From: SKHV01 sp963678565
GTDB taxonomy: Bacteria > Bacteroidota > Bacteroidia > Bacteroidales > Prolixibacteraceae
Direction of reading: 5' to 3'
Length of the DNA stretch: 64,000 bases
Assembly (NCBI GenBank): GCA_963678565.1
Contig: OY782875.1
Coordinates: forward strand, 2,604,001 to 2,668,000
Shown here piece after piece: positions 25,484 through 35,115 of this stretch. Every line of letters begins with the position of its first letter. The stretch's first letter is position 1. The position numbers were made by a program, and so were the translations under genes. A model generated the notes under the pieces. The model made no database searches. It was not told the origin of the DNA and saw only the letters and a program-made list of their open reading frames with translations.

Positions 25484-26986
25484 ATGAATTTCACTCCAAA
25501 AGAAGTTCAACAAATTGAAAATCACGGGTTAACTACTGAGATTATTGAGAAACAAATCAATAATTTTATTAGTGGATTTCCTCCACTTTCAATACTTAAT
25601 GCAGCAAAAATCGATGCTGGCATTACGGTATTAAAAGAAAATGAAGAGGACAGATTTGTTGAAATCTTTGAAAATGCGCTTAGCTCGGGGCTAAACGTAT
25701 TAAAATTTGTACCTGCATCGGGAGCTGCAAGTCGCATGTTCAAAAACTTATATGGTTTTCTTGAAGCAGCTACTTCAGTTGAAAAAGCAAATGAAATTGC
25801 AGAATCTGATGAATTTATGAAGTCATTTTTTGAGCAACTTAAAAAGTTTGCTTTTTATGATCAATTGCCAAAAACAGACAATAAAATTGAGATTGTAAAA
25901 TTTATTCTCGAAAAAGATGGGCTAAATTATGGACAGCTACCAAAAGGACAGTTGGCATTTCATAAATATAAAGAGATTAGTCGAACCTCTTTCGAAGAAC
26001 ACTTGGTAGAATCGGCCACTTATGGAGCCGGTAAAAATGGTGGAGCCAAAATTCACTTTACCGTATCGCCCAATCATCAGGAAGGTTTTGAGAAGATTTT
26101 AAAAGAACAGAAATCGAAATACCAAAAGCGATTCGGAGTTAGTTTCGATGTTACATTCTCGCACCAGAAGAAATCAACCGATACCATTGCGGTAGATTTG
26201 AACAATCAACTGTTCAAAGATGCCAATGACAATTTGGTTTTTCGTCCAGGTGGACATGGTGCCCTAATTGAAAATTTAAATGATTTAGAAGCTGATTTAA
26301 TATTCATTAAGAATATCGACAATGTGGTTCCTGATCATTTAAAAGCACCAACCAAGAAATTTAAAAAGGCATTGGCCGGATTGCTAATTACCATTCGAAA
26401 TAAAACATTTACTTTTCTTGAAAAGCTAGATAAGCCTGAAGCTGCTGAAAACGAGGAATTACTCAACAATATTGGCATTTTCCTGAAAAAAGAACTTTTC
26501 GTAGAATTTGACAATAACTTTAATTCTGTTGAAGAGAAAATCGAGTTTTACAAGAAAAAACTAAATCGCCCAATTAGAGTTTGTGGGATGGTGAAAAACG
26601 ATGGAGAACCAGGCGGTGGTCCATTTATTGCTCGCAACAACGACGGTACTGCCTCACTTCAAATTGCTGAAAAAGCACAAATTGATTTAGAAGATGCAGA
26701 ACAAGCAGCACTTTTAAATGAATCAACCCATTTTAATCCGGTTGATTTGGTTTGTGCTACCAAAAATTACAAAGGCGAAAAATTCAACTTAATAGATTTT
26801 ATCGATGAACAAACAGGTTTCATTTCAATAAAATCATTAGATGGAAAAGATTTAAAAGCATTGGAATTACCGGGGTTATGGAACGGCGCAATGTCGGACT
26901 GGAATTCGGTATTTGTTGAAGTACCAACCATTACATTTAATCCGGTAAAAACAGTAAACGATTTATTAAGGCCTGAGCACCAATAG
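25484..26986 (+). CDS. DUF4301 family protein
   Basis: The 500-residue protein matches DUF4301, a family almost limited to Bacteroidota. Visible conserved parts are KFVPASGAASRMFKNLY near residues 75-90, QLAFHKYKEISRTSFEEHLVE, VFRPGGHGALIENLNDLEADLIFIKNIDNVVPD near 260-290 and VCGMVKNDGEPGGGPF near 365. The GxGGHGALIENLN and xxNDGEPGGGPF patterns recall nucleotidyltransferase-like sugar-nucleotide enzymes, but no activity is established. No signal peptide. It heads a plus-strand run of four genes, 17 bases upstream of the TPR gene. Confidence 0.85.
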   Translation: MNFTPKEVQQIENHGLTTEIIEKQINNFISGFPPLSILNAAKIDAGITVLKENEEDRFVEIFENALSSGLNVLKFVPASGAASRMFKNLYGFLEAATSVEKANEIAESDEFMKSFFEQLKKFAFYDQLPKTDNKIEIVKFILEKDGLNYGQLPKGQLAFHKYKEISRTSFEEHLVESATYGAGKNGGAKIHFTVSPNHQEGFEKILKEQKSKYQKRFGVSFDVTFSHQKKSTDTIAVDLNNQLFKDANDNLVFRPGGHGALIENLNDLEADLIFIKNIDNVVPDHLKAPTKKFKKALAGLLITIRNKTFTFLEKLDKPEAAENEELLNNIGIFLKKELFVEFDNNFNSVEEKIEFYKKKLNRPIRVCGMVKNDGEPGGGPFIARNNDGTASLQIAEKAQIDLEDAEQAALLNESTHFNPVDLVCATKNYKGEKFNLIDFIDEQTGFISIKSLDGKDLKALELPGLWNGAMSDWNSVFVEVPTITFNPVKTVNDLLRPEHQ

Positions 26987-27003
26987 AGTTTTTATTATTT
27001 TAT

Positions 27004-28419
27004 ATGAATAAAGATCCACGAGATTTTAACGAAGATCAAGAAGAACAAAGCTCCCTCGAACGGTACGAAAAGATGATTAGAAGCGGAAAACTCATCTATT
27101 TTGATGTGTACCAGCTTGAACATATTATTGATAATTTTCTGGATGAGGGCAATATAACTGCAGCTGAACAAGCTGTAAAAATGGGTTTGAAAATTCACCC
27201 TAACTCAATTGTGTTGCAATCTAAAAAATGCAATATTTTATTGAACTTAGGACAAATCAATGAAGCACTTGAGCTGGTTAATTCAGTACTAAAAATAGAA
27301 GATAGCAACTACGAACTATACCTAATTAAAGGTTCAAGTTTATTGTTGCTTGGAAGAATGAAAAATGCAGAAGAGGCATTCAATAAAGCACTTTTCTATT
27401 CATCGGATAATTTAGATGAAACGCTTTTCAATATTGGCTTTGCATTTGAGCAAACTGGTAACCTTAAGAAAGCAGTGAAGTATTTAAAGGATGCCTACAT
27501 CGAAAATCCTGAGAATGAATCGGCAATTTATGAATTGGCTTATTGTTATGAAAAACTAGATTCTCCGAAGAAAGGAATTGAATTTTATAATAAGTTTCTA
27601 GATCTCGATCCTTTTTCTGAATCGGCTTGGTTTAACTTAGGAATCATTCATAGTAGATTGAAACAGTACAAAAAGTCGATCGAATCATACGAATTTGCCT
27701 TGGCACTCAACGATGAATTCCAGAGCGCTTGGTTTAACCTTGCACATACCTACTATCTGTGGGATAAAGCTGAAAAAGCAATCGATGCACTACATCAATA
27801 TCAAAAGTTTGATGAACAAAACGATGAGGTTTACAGTATGTTGGGCGATTGTTACTTCAAACTTGAAAACCAAAACAAAGCATTGCATTACTACCAGAAA
27901 GCATTAAAATTAAACAAAGCGAATGGCAGATTGTGGTACAACCTTGGAATGTTATTGGATAAGAAGAATGATCTATCAGGTTCGTTAAAGCATCATAGTC
28001 AAGCAGTAAAATTGGAAGATGAAAATGGAGAGTTCTGGATGGGCTATGCTGGCATCTGCAGTAAATTAGATTATTTTAATGAAGCAATTGAAGCCTACGA
28101 CAAATCGGTTGAACTTGTTCCTACCGAATTTTCAAATTGGTTAGATTATGCCAATTACGTTTATAAAAAAGGGATGATTTTAAAGGCCATCTCAATTCTT
28201 GAAACAGCAAATATTTATTTCCCTGATAATGCAGTTCTAGACTTTATGCTCTGTGCTTTCAATTTAGAATTGGGAGAAGAAACCATTGCCATTAAAAACT
28301 TAGAAGAGGGCCTAACAAAAGATTCTAAACAATTCAATACACTATTTGAGTGTTATCCAGAAGCAAAGAACAATAAGAATATTCTCGACAAATTAAAAAC
28401 ATTCACAAAAATTAAATAA
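27004..28419 (+). CDS. Tetratricopeptide-repeat protein
   Basis: The 471-residue protein is almost entirely TPR units, about ten in number, recognisable by the W/L-G-Y-A-F-P spacing in segments such as ESAWFNLGIIHSRLKQYKKSIESYEFAL, DEVYSMLGDCYFKLENQNKALHYYQKAL and GRLWYNLGMLLDKKNDLSGSLKHHSQAV. There is no signal peptide or membrane helix. TPR superhelices act as protein-interaction scaffolds, so the partner and role are not readable from sequence. It lies 17 bases after the DUF4301 gene and 2 bases before the DUF368 gene, so it is surely co-transcribed with them; similar TPR-DUF368-aroE runs occur in other Bacteroidia as far as I recall. Confidence 0.92.
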   Translation: MNKDPRDFNEDQEEQSSLERYEKMIRSGKLIYFDVYQLEHIIDNFLDEGNITAAEQAVKMGLKIHPNSIVLQSKKCNILLNLGQINEALELVNSVLKIEDSNYELYLIKGSSLLLLGRMKNAEEAFNKALFYSSDNLDETLFNIGFAFEQTGNLKKAVKYLKDAYIENPENESAIYELAYCYEKLDSPKKGIEFYNKFLDLDPFSESAWFNLGIIHSRLKQYKKSIESYEFALALNDEFQSAWFNLAHTYYLWDKAEKAIDALHQYQKFDEQNDEVYSMLGDCYFKLENQNKALHYYQKALKLNKANGRLWYNLGMLLDKKNDLSGSLKHHSQAVKLEDENGEFWMGYAGICSKLDYFNEAIEAYDKSVELVPTEFSNWLDYANYVYKKGMILKAISILETANIYFPDNAVLDFMLCAFNLELGEETIAIKNLEEGLTKDSKQFNTLFECYPEAKNNKNILDKLKTFTKIK

Positions 28420-28421
28420 AC

Positions 28422-29354
28422 ATGTTAAAAGGCTATTTATCCCTATTTTTTAAAGGAATGGGAATGGGTGCTGCCAATGTTGTTCCTGGTGTTTCAGGAG
28501 GTACAATTGCACTTATAACCGGAATATTTGAAAAGCTGATTAATTCAATTAAGTCATTTGACTTAACTGCTGCCAAATATTTGTTTTCGGGTAAATTTAA
28601 AGAGCTTGCAAAACATGTAAATCTCGATTTTTTAATTGCTGTAATGGCTGGTGTTGCAATCAGTATTATTTCAATTGCTAAGCTTTTTGGCTATTTAATG
28701 GACAATTATCCGGTTTATTTATGGTCCTTTTTCTTCGGCTTAATATTGGCCTCGGTTTACTTTGTAGGTAAAACCATCGAAAAATGGAATCTTCCGGTTA
28801 TTGTTAGTTTACTTGTTGGTACTATTATCGCTGTTTCTTTTATGATTTTAAAACCTGCTACAGAAAATAGCTCATTCGTATATTTACTAGTTTGTGGTGT
28901 TGTTGCAGCATGTAGCATGATTTTACCCGGATTAAGTGGTTCGTTTGTACTTATTTTACTAGGAAATTACCGATTGGTTATGATCGATGCAGTGAATAAT
29001 ATGGACATCGCTATTTTGCTTCCTGTAGTTATTGGTGCAGGTGTTGGACTAATTGCTTTTTCTCATTTTTTAGCATGGGTTTTCAAAAAATATAAAAATC
29101 AAACGATTGCGCTACTTACCGGTTTTATTTTGGGTTCGCTAGGTTTATTATGGCCTTGGAAAAACGATGTTTACCTAAAGGACTCTTTAGGAAACTTAAT
29201 TTTTAAAGATGGTGAACCTGTTTTGAAAGGTTATGAGTGGATGATGCCACAACAATTAAACACCGAAGTAATTTGGGCAATTGTATTCATACTTGTCGGA
29301 ATAGTAACCATTTGGGCAACTGAATATATTGCAACTAAAAAAGAAAATAATTAA
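28422..29354 (+). CDS. DUF368 family membrane protein, probable undecaprenyl-phosphate transporter (PopT-type)
   Basis: The 310-residue protein has about nine membrane helices and the DUF368 signature GMGMGAANVVPGVSGGTIALITGIFE at residues 12-37, with a second related loop CSMILPGLSGSFVLILLGNY near 165-185, the internal duplication known from this family. DUF368 proteins have been shown in other bacteria to return undecaprenyl phosphate across the cytoplasmic membrane for cell-wall and glycan synthesis. That role is carried over by family membership. It starts 2 bases after the TPR gene and ends 9 bases before aroE. Confidence 0.9.
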   Translation: MLKGYLSLFFKGMGMGAANVVPGVSGGTIALITGIFEKLINSIKSFDLTAAKYLFSGKFKELAKHVNLDFLIAVMAGVAISIISIAKLFGYLMDNYPVYLWSFFFGLILASVYFVGKTIEKWNLPVIVSLLVGTIIAVSFMILKPATENSSFVYLLVCGVVAACSMILPGLSGSFVLILLGNYRLVMIDAVNNMDIAILLPVVIGAGVGLIAFSHFLAWVFKKYKNQTIALLTGFILGSLGLLWPWKNDVYLKDSLGNLIFKDGEPVLKGYEWMMPQQLNTEVIWAIVFILVGIVTIWATEYIATKKENN

Positions 29355-29363
29355 ATCAATACA

Positions 29364-30113
29364 ATGAAAACTTACGGTTTAATAGGATACCCTTTAGGGC
29401 ACTCTTTCTCAAAGAAGTTTTTTGCAGAAAAATTTGAAAACGAAGGATTAAATGATTGTCAGTATTTGAATTTTGAGATTGATCAAATTGAAAAATTCAC
29501 CTCAATATTTAAAGACAATAAAAATATAATGGGATTGAATTGTACGATTCCATACAAACAACTGGTAATGACCTACCTCGACGAAATTGACGAGGAAGCA
29601 GCAAAGGTCGGAGCAATTAATACCATTAAAATTTTAAGAACGGGCAACGAACTCAATTTGAAAGGTTTTAATACCGACATAATTGGTTTTGAACGTTCTA
29701 TAAAACCAATGCTAAACGTTTCACATAAAAAAGCTTTGATTTTAGGAACAGGAGGAGCTTCAAAAGCAATCAAACATATTTTATCGAAATTGGGCATTGA
29801 ATTTATTTCGGCTTCAATTGAAGATGAATTAGCTGAAAATGAAATACGATACGAAGCAATAAGCGAAGAAGTAATTAAAGGGCGCACTGTGATTATTAAT
29901 GCAACTCCTTTGGGTACTTTCCCCAAGGTGGATGCCTGTCCTTCAATCCCATACAAAGCAATTACGAGTGAGCACGTTTTGTTTGATTTGGTTTACAACC
30001 CGGAGGTAACACTTTTTATGCAAAAAGGAAAAGACCAAGGAGCCAATGTAAAAAATGGATTGGAAATGTTGCATGGTCAAGCCAAAGCTGCATGGGAAAT
30101 TTGGAATATGTAA
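29364..30113 (+). CDS. aroE: Shikimate dehydrogenase
   Basis: The 249-residue cytoplasmic enzyme reduces 3-dehydroshikimate to shikimate with NADPH in aromatic amino-acid synthesis. Visible features: the substrate-binding GYPLGHSFSKKFF at the N-terminus, NCTIPYKQ with the catalytic Lys near residue 67, GFNTDIIGFE with the paired catalytic Asp, the dinucleotide-binding LGTGGASKAIKHIL near 130, NATPLGT and the C-terminal NGLEMLHGQAKAAWEIW. Length is slightly short for AroE (about 270) but all key parts are present. It is the last gene of the DUF4301-TPR-DUF368-aroE run and is followed by a strong bidirectional hairpin. Confidence 0.96.
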   Translation: MKTYGLIGYPLGHSFSKKFFAEKFENEGLNDCQYLNFEIDQIEKFTSIFKDNKNIMGLNCTIPYKQLVMTYLDEIDEEAAKVGAINTIKILRTGNELNLKGFNTDIIGFERSIKPMLNVSHKKALILGTGGASKAIKHILSKLGIEFISASIEDELAENEIRYEAISEEVIKGRTVIINATPLGTFPKVDACPSIPYKAITSEHVLFDLVYNPEVTLFMQKGKDQGANVKNGLEMLHGQAKAAWEIWNM

Positions 30114-30136
30114 TTCAAAATAAACTTGATAAAAAT

Positions 30137-30169
30137 AAAAAGGCCTTTTCGTAATGAAATGGCCTTTTG
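30137..30169. terminator. Bidirectional intrinsic terminator between aroE and the YceI gene
   Basis: AAAAGGCC at 30138-30145 pairs with GGCCTTTT at 30161-30168; inside, TTTC and GAAA extend the stem past one mismatch around a GTAAT loop. A-tracts and T-tracts on both flanks allow termination of both converging transcripts. Confidence 0.85.
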
Positions 30170-30199
30170 TATTAAGACTTTGGGATAATTCGCAATCTA

Positions 30200-30766
30200 T
30201 TATTTAGTATTTAAAGTAACATCTAATGTAAAGTCGTCGTAAATCATTTTGTCTCCCAAACCATCAAAGAATGATCCAGAACCATATTTTACGTTATATT
30301 TTGAACGGTCGACAACAACCTTTGCCATGTATTTTCCATTTTCGCGGGTAACCTCAAATTCAACTGGGTTTGTTTTATCACGAATTGTTAAATCTGCTTT
30401 TACAGTTGCTTTATCGTCTTTGAATTTCGAACTTTCTTTCAAAACTAATTTAGAAGTTGGAAATTTTTCAACACCAAAAAAATCGCCTGATTTTAAGTGT
30501 CCTCTCAACTTATCATTCATTTCTCCTTCCGGTAAATCATCTACAGTTAATGACTGCATATCGATCACAAATGTTCCAGAAACAATTTTATTTCCTTTTA
30601 CTTCAAACTCACCAGATTTTAGCAAGATTGTTCCATCGTGTTTCCCGGTTACTTTTTTACCTTCCCACTTTAATACTGCTTGCGAAGGTTTGATTGTAAA
30701 ACTCTGAGCAGCTGCACTTGCTACAAACGCTACCGCTATACCAATTACTAAAATTACTTTTTTCAT
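30200..30766 (-). CDS. YceI-family periplasmic lipid-binding-like protein
   Basis: The 188-residue protein has a signal peptide (MKKVILVIGIAVAFVASAAAQ) and the YceI beta-barrel pattern: SQAVLKWEGKKVTGKHDGTI, SGTFVIDMQSLTVDDLP, GHLKSGDFFGVEKFPTSKLVL and ADLTIRDKTNPVEFEV. YceI proteins are lipocalin-like barrels that bind polyisoprenoid chains; some respond to stress. Secreted into the periplasm. It is followed 3' by the aroE terminator and preceded upstream by the pirin gene with a 20-base gap, so the two may be co-transcribed. Confidence 0.93.
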   Translation of the reverse strand: MKKVILVIGIAVAFVASAAAQSFTIKPSQAVLKWEGKKVTGKHDGTILLKSGEFEVKGNKIVSGTFVIDMQSLTVDDLPEGEMNDKLRGHLKSGDFFGVEKFPTSKLVLKESSKFKDDKATVKADLTIRDKTNPVEFEVTRENGKYMAKVVVDRSKYNVKYGSGSFFDGLGDKMIYDDFTLDVTLNTK

Positions 30767-30786
30767 CTGTTTATTAAATTTAATTA

Positions 30787-31479
30787 TTATACTTCAAAAT
30801 TTATTAAATAACTTTTATCAAGTGCTTCAATTTTCATCGAAGAATTGACCTTTAAACCTAAACCATCTCGTCGGTTTAACTCAACACCATCTACCCTTAC
30901 ATTTCCTTCAACTAAAAAGAAATAACTTCCATAAGATGCATTGTTTGGGTAATAGCTAACGTCCTCTCCTTTTTCAAGAAAAATTCGACTCACTTTAGCA
31001 TTTTGATTAATTTTAAGAGGTGTTTCCTCTCCATTTACCAAGGTTTGCCATTTACCTTTTGCTTCAGCTACCACAAATTGATGTTGATTGTAAGTAGGTG
31101 AAATATTTTTTTCTTGGGGATAAATCCACACCTGAAGCAAGCTTACCGGTTTCTCGCTATGGTTAAACTCCGAATGAAATATTCCGGTTCCGGCACTCAT
31201 TACCTGAACTTCGTTTTCAACAATGGCTTGCTTGTGCCCCATTGAATCTTCATGCGTTAATTCACCTTCTAATACAATGGTGACTATCTCCATATTATCG
31301 TGAGGATGCTTCCCAAATCCACGATGCGATTCAACAGTATCATCATTGATCACACGTAGGTTTCCAAAATGCATTCTTTCTGGATCATAATAATTAGCAA
31401 AACTAAATGTATGGTAGGTATTCAACCATCCATGATTTTGGTGTCCTCTAGTTTCTGCTTTGTGAATTATTTTTTCCAT
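30787..31479 (-). CDS. Pirin family cupin protein
   Basis: The 230-residue protein has the two-cupin pirin fold. The metal site is visible: RGFGKHPHDNMEIVTIVLEG (two His and one Glu) and the later FHSEFN His. Related E. coli YhaK/YhhW proteins include a quercetin 2,3-dioxygenase and redox-sensing forms, so the activity of this one is uncertain. N-terminal KAETRGHQNHGWLNTYHTFSFANYYDPERMHFG is a strong family match. It is cytoplasmic, downstream of an AraC-type regulator gene by 87 bases, and likely expressed with the YceI gene after it. Confidence 0.93.
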   Translation of the reverse strand: MEKIIHKAETRGHQNHGWLNTYHTFSFANYYDPERMHFGNLRVINDDTVESHRGFGKHPHDNMEIVTIVLEGELTHEDSMGHKQAIVENEVQVMSAGTGIFHSEFNHSEKPVSLLQVWIYPQEKNISPTYNQHQFVVAEAKGKWQTLVNGEETPLKINQNAKVSRIFLEKGEDVSYYPNNASYGSYFFLVEGNVRVDGVELNRRDGLGLKVNSSMKIEALDKSYLINFEV

Positions 31480-31566
31480 AACTTTAATTTACACAACAAA
31501 AGTATGGATTGAAACAAGGCGCTTCAATGTATAAAACAAGATAAAAGATGTACAAATCCGATATTA

Positions 31567-32454
31567 TTACACAACCGACTGAATTGAAAGGGTTTTTCGG
31601 AATGCGGCAAAAGAAATTCCTTCGTTATTTTTATAAAATTTGCTAAAATGCGAAGGGTCATCAAAGCCCAATTGATAAGCAATTTCTTTGTTGCTAAGTT
31701 GAGTATGTAATCCGATTCGTTTGGCTTCTAAAATAACTCTGTCGTTAATTAATTCTTTTGCCGTTTTTCCAATATTGCTTTTGACAACATTGTTAAGATA
31801 ATCAGGAGTAATACTCATTTCGTCGGCATATGTACTTACACGATGCCATTTTTCAAAATTTTCTTCAAGAAGCATCTTAAATTTTCGCACCAACTGTTTC
31901 CCTGCTTCTAGCGCTTGAGGGTTTTCCTCCTGAGAGGCAACAGCATACGATCTACAACTAATTAAAAACAGCTTTAAATACGATGCTATAATATCATACT
32001 TATAGGAATTATTGGAGTTAAAAGCTTTACTAATTTCATTTCCATATGCCGAAAACTGATCCATCATTTCGACCGGCACCTCAATTGGAGGAACAGAAGT
32101 AGAACACGAAAAAAGACCAAGATTAGAAATAAAGTCTTTGTCGATGTAATTTCGTTCTAAGAATTCATCGTTAAACATAATGATATCGCCTGCAGGCTTA
32201 ATATTACTAATTACTTGGTGCACCTGCCCCGGACTCAATAAGAAAATAATCCCCGGTTTCATTGGATATTCAACATAATCAACAAAATGCTTTCCACAGG
32301 CGTTGCGCAGCAATAAAATAGTATAAAACTCATGACGATGAGGCAAATCGGGTTTACCTCCCGTTTTTTCATGATTTTCTTCCATGCTACGGTAGGCAAA
32401 AAATACTTTCTCATCATTATGCTTCAATTCCAACGAAGGGATTACATTTTCCAT
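31567..32454 (-). CDS. AraC-family transcriptional regulator
   Basis: The 295-residue protein has an N-terminal cupin-like sensing domain (LPHRHEFYTILLLRNACGKHFVDYVEYPMKPGIIFLLSPGQVHQV) and a C-terminal pair of HTH motifs from about 190, including YADEMSITPDYLNNVVKSNIGKTAKELINDR and the family signature NKEIAYQLGFDDPSHFSKFYKNNEGISFAAFR. The inducer is unknown. It lies upstream of the pirin and YceI genes on the same strand and may regulate them, and 41 bases downstream of the DUF5686 gene. Confidence 0.95.
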   Translation of the reverse strand: MENVIPSLELKHNDEKVFFAYRSMEENHEKTGGKPDLPHRHEFYTILLLRNACGKHFVDYVEYPMKPGIIFLLSPGQVHQVISNIKPAGDIIMFNDEFLERNYIDKDFISNLGLFSCSTSVPPIEVPVEMMDQFSAYGNEISKAFNSNNSYKYDIIASYLKLFLISCRSYAVASQEENPQALEAGKQLVRKFKMLLEENFEKWHRVSTYADEMSITPDYLNNVVKSNIGKTAKELINDRVILEAKRIGLHTQLSNKEIAYQLGFDDPSHFSKFYKNNEGISFAAFRKTLSIQSVV

Positions 32455-32495
32455 ATTTATAGAACACTTAAAATTAAAAGTTGTTTTTGAACGCC

Positions 32496-34916
32496 TTAAA
32501 AAGCAACGTCAAACCTTGCACGAATGCCCAAAGGTATATTTTCATTGGAGCTATTGTAGTTAACTCGCCAGATTAAATCGAATCGGAAATACTTGAAAAC
32601 ATTTTCAACTCCTGCACTTAATTCTAAATAAGGCTTATCGGCCGATTTTAATGGAAATGGATATTCTAACACAGTGTTGTGTTCATCAGACAAGGAGCTT
32701 AATAACATTTTTGCCGAAAAAACTTCTCGAAAGCTTAAGCGATTGAGTAATGGAACTCTATTCAGCAAAGTTCCATTCAAATGATACTGTGCCATGACAC
32801 TCATAAACTTATCTGCAGCAAACTCCATTTCATTCATCATATTAAAAGAATATAAGGCATATCCTAAAGATTGATCGGTGCGTTGAATATCAAGCAACGG
32901 AAATGGAACATCTCCAAGGATAGCACCCGCCTCCCAAATATATTCGAATTTTGTTTGACCAAAATTCACATCGTGATTCACCACCGCTCGTACTTTTAAA
33001 AAATTATTAGTTTGGCTATTGATCTCATACTGTCCACCAGTAAGTCGCAAGTTCACTATTGGAAATTTCGTACTCATGTAATAACGCCGTACATAATTAT
33101 CGGTATACTTTTCTTTCCACGACCAACGCATTCTTAACTTTAATTCACGAATATTAATAAGATCAACTGCTGAATTATTTTGCACGAAAGGAACAAATAA
33201 ACCTGAATAAACATTTCGGAAATTCGCTTCTGCAAAAGTAGATAATCCATCTCTCCATTCATGTTCATAAGTGAATCGATAGCGTTCTTCTATCCCCAAT
33301 TTATCTAATGCCGAATTGGTAAATATCGAAGCAATTAAATTATCTTCAGCGGTAACCATCATATTTTCCTTAATCAAAAATATGCTTCCATTGTCTCCAA
33401 TTTTATTCATATCGTTTCGATATTCCAACCCTAAAACGCTTCTATTTTCATTTGGAAGCTTATATCTGAAACCGCCACCATATTTCCATTCTCGATCACG
33501 TAAACCATATCCGGCATGGCCATAAAGCATCAAATTACGGGTTAAATTGGTACTTGTACGAGCAGCTAAGGTAAATCGATAACCTTCAATTTCATTATAC
33601 TTCAACAACTCTAAATAAGGACCGAAATCGACAGATTTCCCAGGAATATATCCTGTAATAAACATCTTTGAAAGTGCATCAACCGATCGTATTTGCCACA
33701 AATTATTTAGTGAATCGATTTTAGCAATTGTGTGTATCTCTTTTGTGGTTAAAGCTTCCGGTCTGGCTTCAATTAAATTTAACTTTTGTATATGTCTCGA
33801 TTCTTGTTTTACTTGAATTGAATCGTACGGGTGTTGATTGAATTGAACATCACTGTACACTGTTTTCTTATCTAATCGCGCTGCGAATGACATATTCACC
33901 CAATCGTTATCCTTTGTTATTTTCAGTTCGGCATTGAGTTCATTGAGTTTAAAGAACATTAGTGAATCGTTTACCGATTGAAAGGTGTGTTTAAAATGGA
34001 GTTTATTTACATAGTTCAAATTCGCCTCCAAAGGCAAACTGGCTTCGATCGAGGTTATTTGCCAAGTTTCGTCGAGCACTTGTAAGCTTCCCTTAAAAGC
34101 CAAATCATTCTTATTTCGGGGTTGAAATTGCAACACATATTCTTTCCCTAAATCTGTGATCAAACTATCGGTTAAATAGTATTTATAATATAAAAGTGGA
34201 CGCGAATTCAGTGGACTTACAAAAGGTTTATCAAACAATTCGATCACATTATCGTAAAAATTATAATCTAAACTTAAATTATTCTCGTACCCCACAATAC
34301 TTATTTCCTTTAAAAACCCAAGTCCATTTTGAACTTCATCAAGCACAACTCCTTCGTTTAAATAGGGATCGTCTTGATAATAATTTCGCGACAATTTTTC
34401 AGAAAAGTAAAGCGGAATCTCATCGTCTGCAAATAAATCGTTCGGATTTTCATTGACAGCTCGCACCGATATCTTTGTATAAGCATTACACTCGAATCGC
34501 TCAGATTGAAGCGGATCATTTTTATCTTTATTCGATACAATGTTTCTAATGATTCGATGAGCAGGATTTTCACCCGCTTTAATTACAATTTCCTGAATTT
34601 CGATATTCTGAGGCTTCAACAATACGATCATCGAATCCAAGGCAGACTCCATAAAAATTGTATCTGTTGTATAACCAACCGATGAAAACATTAAAGTTTT
34701 TGGAAATTCATTAATTGAGATTTCGAACTGACCATTTGTTTTTGAAATGGTTCCTTGATAAGTGTCCTTGATTACGATATTTGCAAACGGGATGGGTTCC
34801 AAATTAGTATAATCAACAACAACACCTGATACCATTTGATTTTGAGCTTTCGAAATCAATGGAAATATGATTAATAAAATCAATAAAAGACAATATTTTT
34901 CAACTTTTTGTCTCAT
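32496..34916 (-). CDS. DUF5686 / CarboxypepD_reg-like outer-membrane protein
   Basis: The protein of about 806 residues begins with a signal peptide, then a carboxypeptidase-regulatory-like beta domain (VSGVVVDYTNLEPIPFANIVIKDT near 30-110), then the DUF5686 region (PAHRIIRNIVSNKDKNDP, YFSEKLSRNYYQDDP, FVSPLNSRPLLYYKYYLTDSL) and a C-terminal beta barrel ending GIRARFDVAF. The architecture is like a TonB-independent outer-membrane protein common in Bacteroidota whose function is unknown. Start could be either of two adjacent Met codons (34919 or 34916). It precedes the AraC gene on the same strand. Confidence 0.87.
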   Translation of the reverse strand: MRQKVEKYCLLLILLIIFPLISKAQNQMVSGVVVDYTNLEPIPFANIVIKDTYQGTISKTNGQFEISINEFPKTLMFSSVGYTTDTIFMESALDSMIVLLKPQNIEIQEIVIKAGENPAHRIIRNIVSNKDKNDPLQSERFECNAYTKISVRAVNENPNDLFADDEIPLYFSEKLSRNYYQDDPYLNEGVVLDEVQNGLGFLKEISIVGYENNLSLDYNFYDNVIELFDKPFVSPLNSRPLLYYKYYLTDSLITDLGKEYVLQFQPRNKNDLAFKGSLQVLDETWQITSIEASLPLEANLNYVNKLHFKHTFQSVNDSLMFFKLNELNAELKITKDNDWVNMSFAARLDKKTVYSDVQFNQHPYDSIQVKQESRHIQKLNLIEARPEALTTKEIHTIAKIDSLNNLWQIRSVDALSKMFITGYIPGKSVDFGPYLELLKYNEIEGYRFTLAARTSTNLTRNLMLYGHAGYGLRDREWKYGGGFRYKLPNENRSVLGLEYRNDMNKIGDNGSIFLIKENMMVTAEDNLIASIFTNSALDKLGIEERYRFTYEHEWRDGLSTFAEANFRNVYSGLFVPFVQNNSAVDLINIRELKLRMRWSWKEKYTDNYVRRYYMSTKFPIVNLRLTGGQYEINSQTNNFLKVRAVVNHDVNFGQTKFEYIWEAGAILGDVPFPLLDIQRTDQSLGYALYSFNMMNEMEFAADKFMSVMAQYHLNGTLLNRVPLLNRLSFREVFSAKMLLSSLSDEHNTVLEYPFPLKSADKPYLELSAGVENVFKYFRFDLIWRVNYNSSNENIPLGIRARFDVAF

Positions 34917-35115
34917 CAAAATAAATATAATTCGAGGGTTTTAAATTGCTTCAAAAAAGAGCAACTTTCTATTTTTTGTCAATATCTGTAATAATATCGA
35001 ACAAATAAAATTGTAAACCTTAACTTTTCTTAAAGCGAATGCTTTCATTCAAATTTTAATATAAATATTTGAATCAGATGATAAATGATATAAATTTAGG
35101 ACGAAATTAACACCT

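Noticed and set aside
29715..29724. AAACGTTT-type match inside aroE as another LacI-type site
   Set aside because: Only the central eight bases match, it lies within coding sequence, and the outer bases ATG/CAT are absent.
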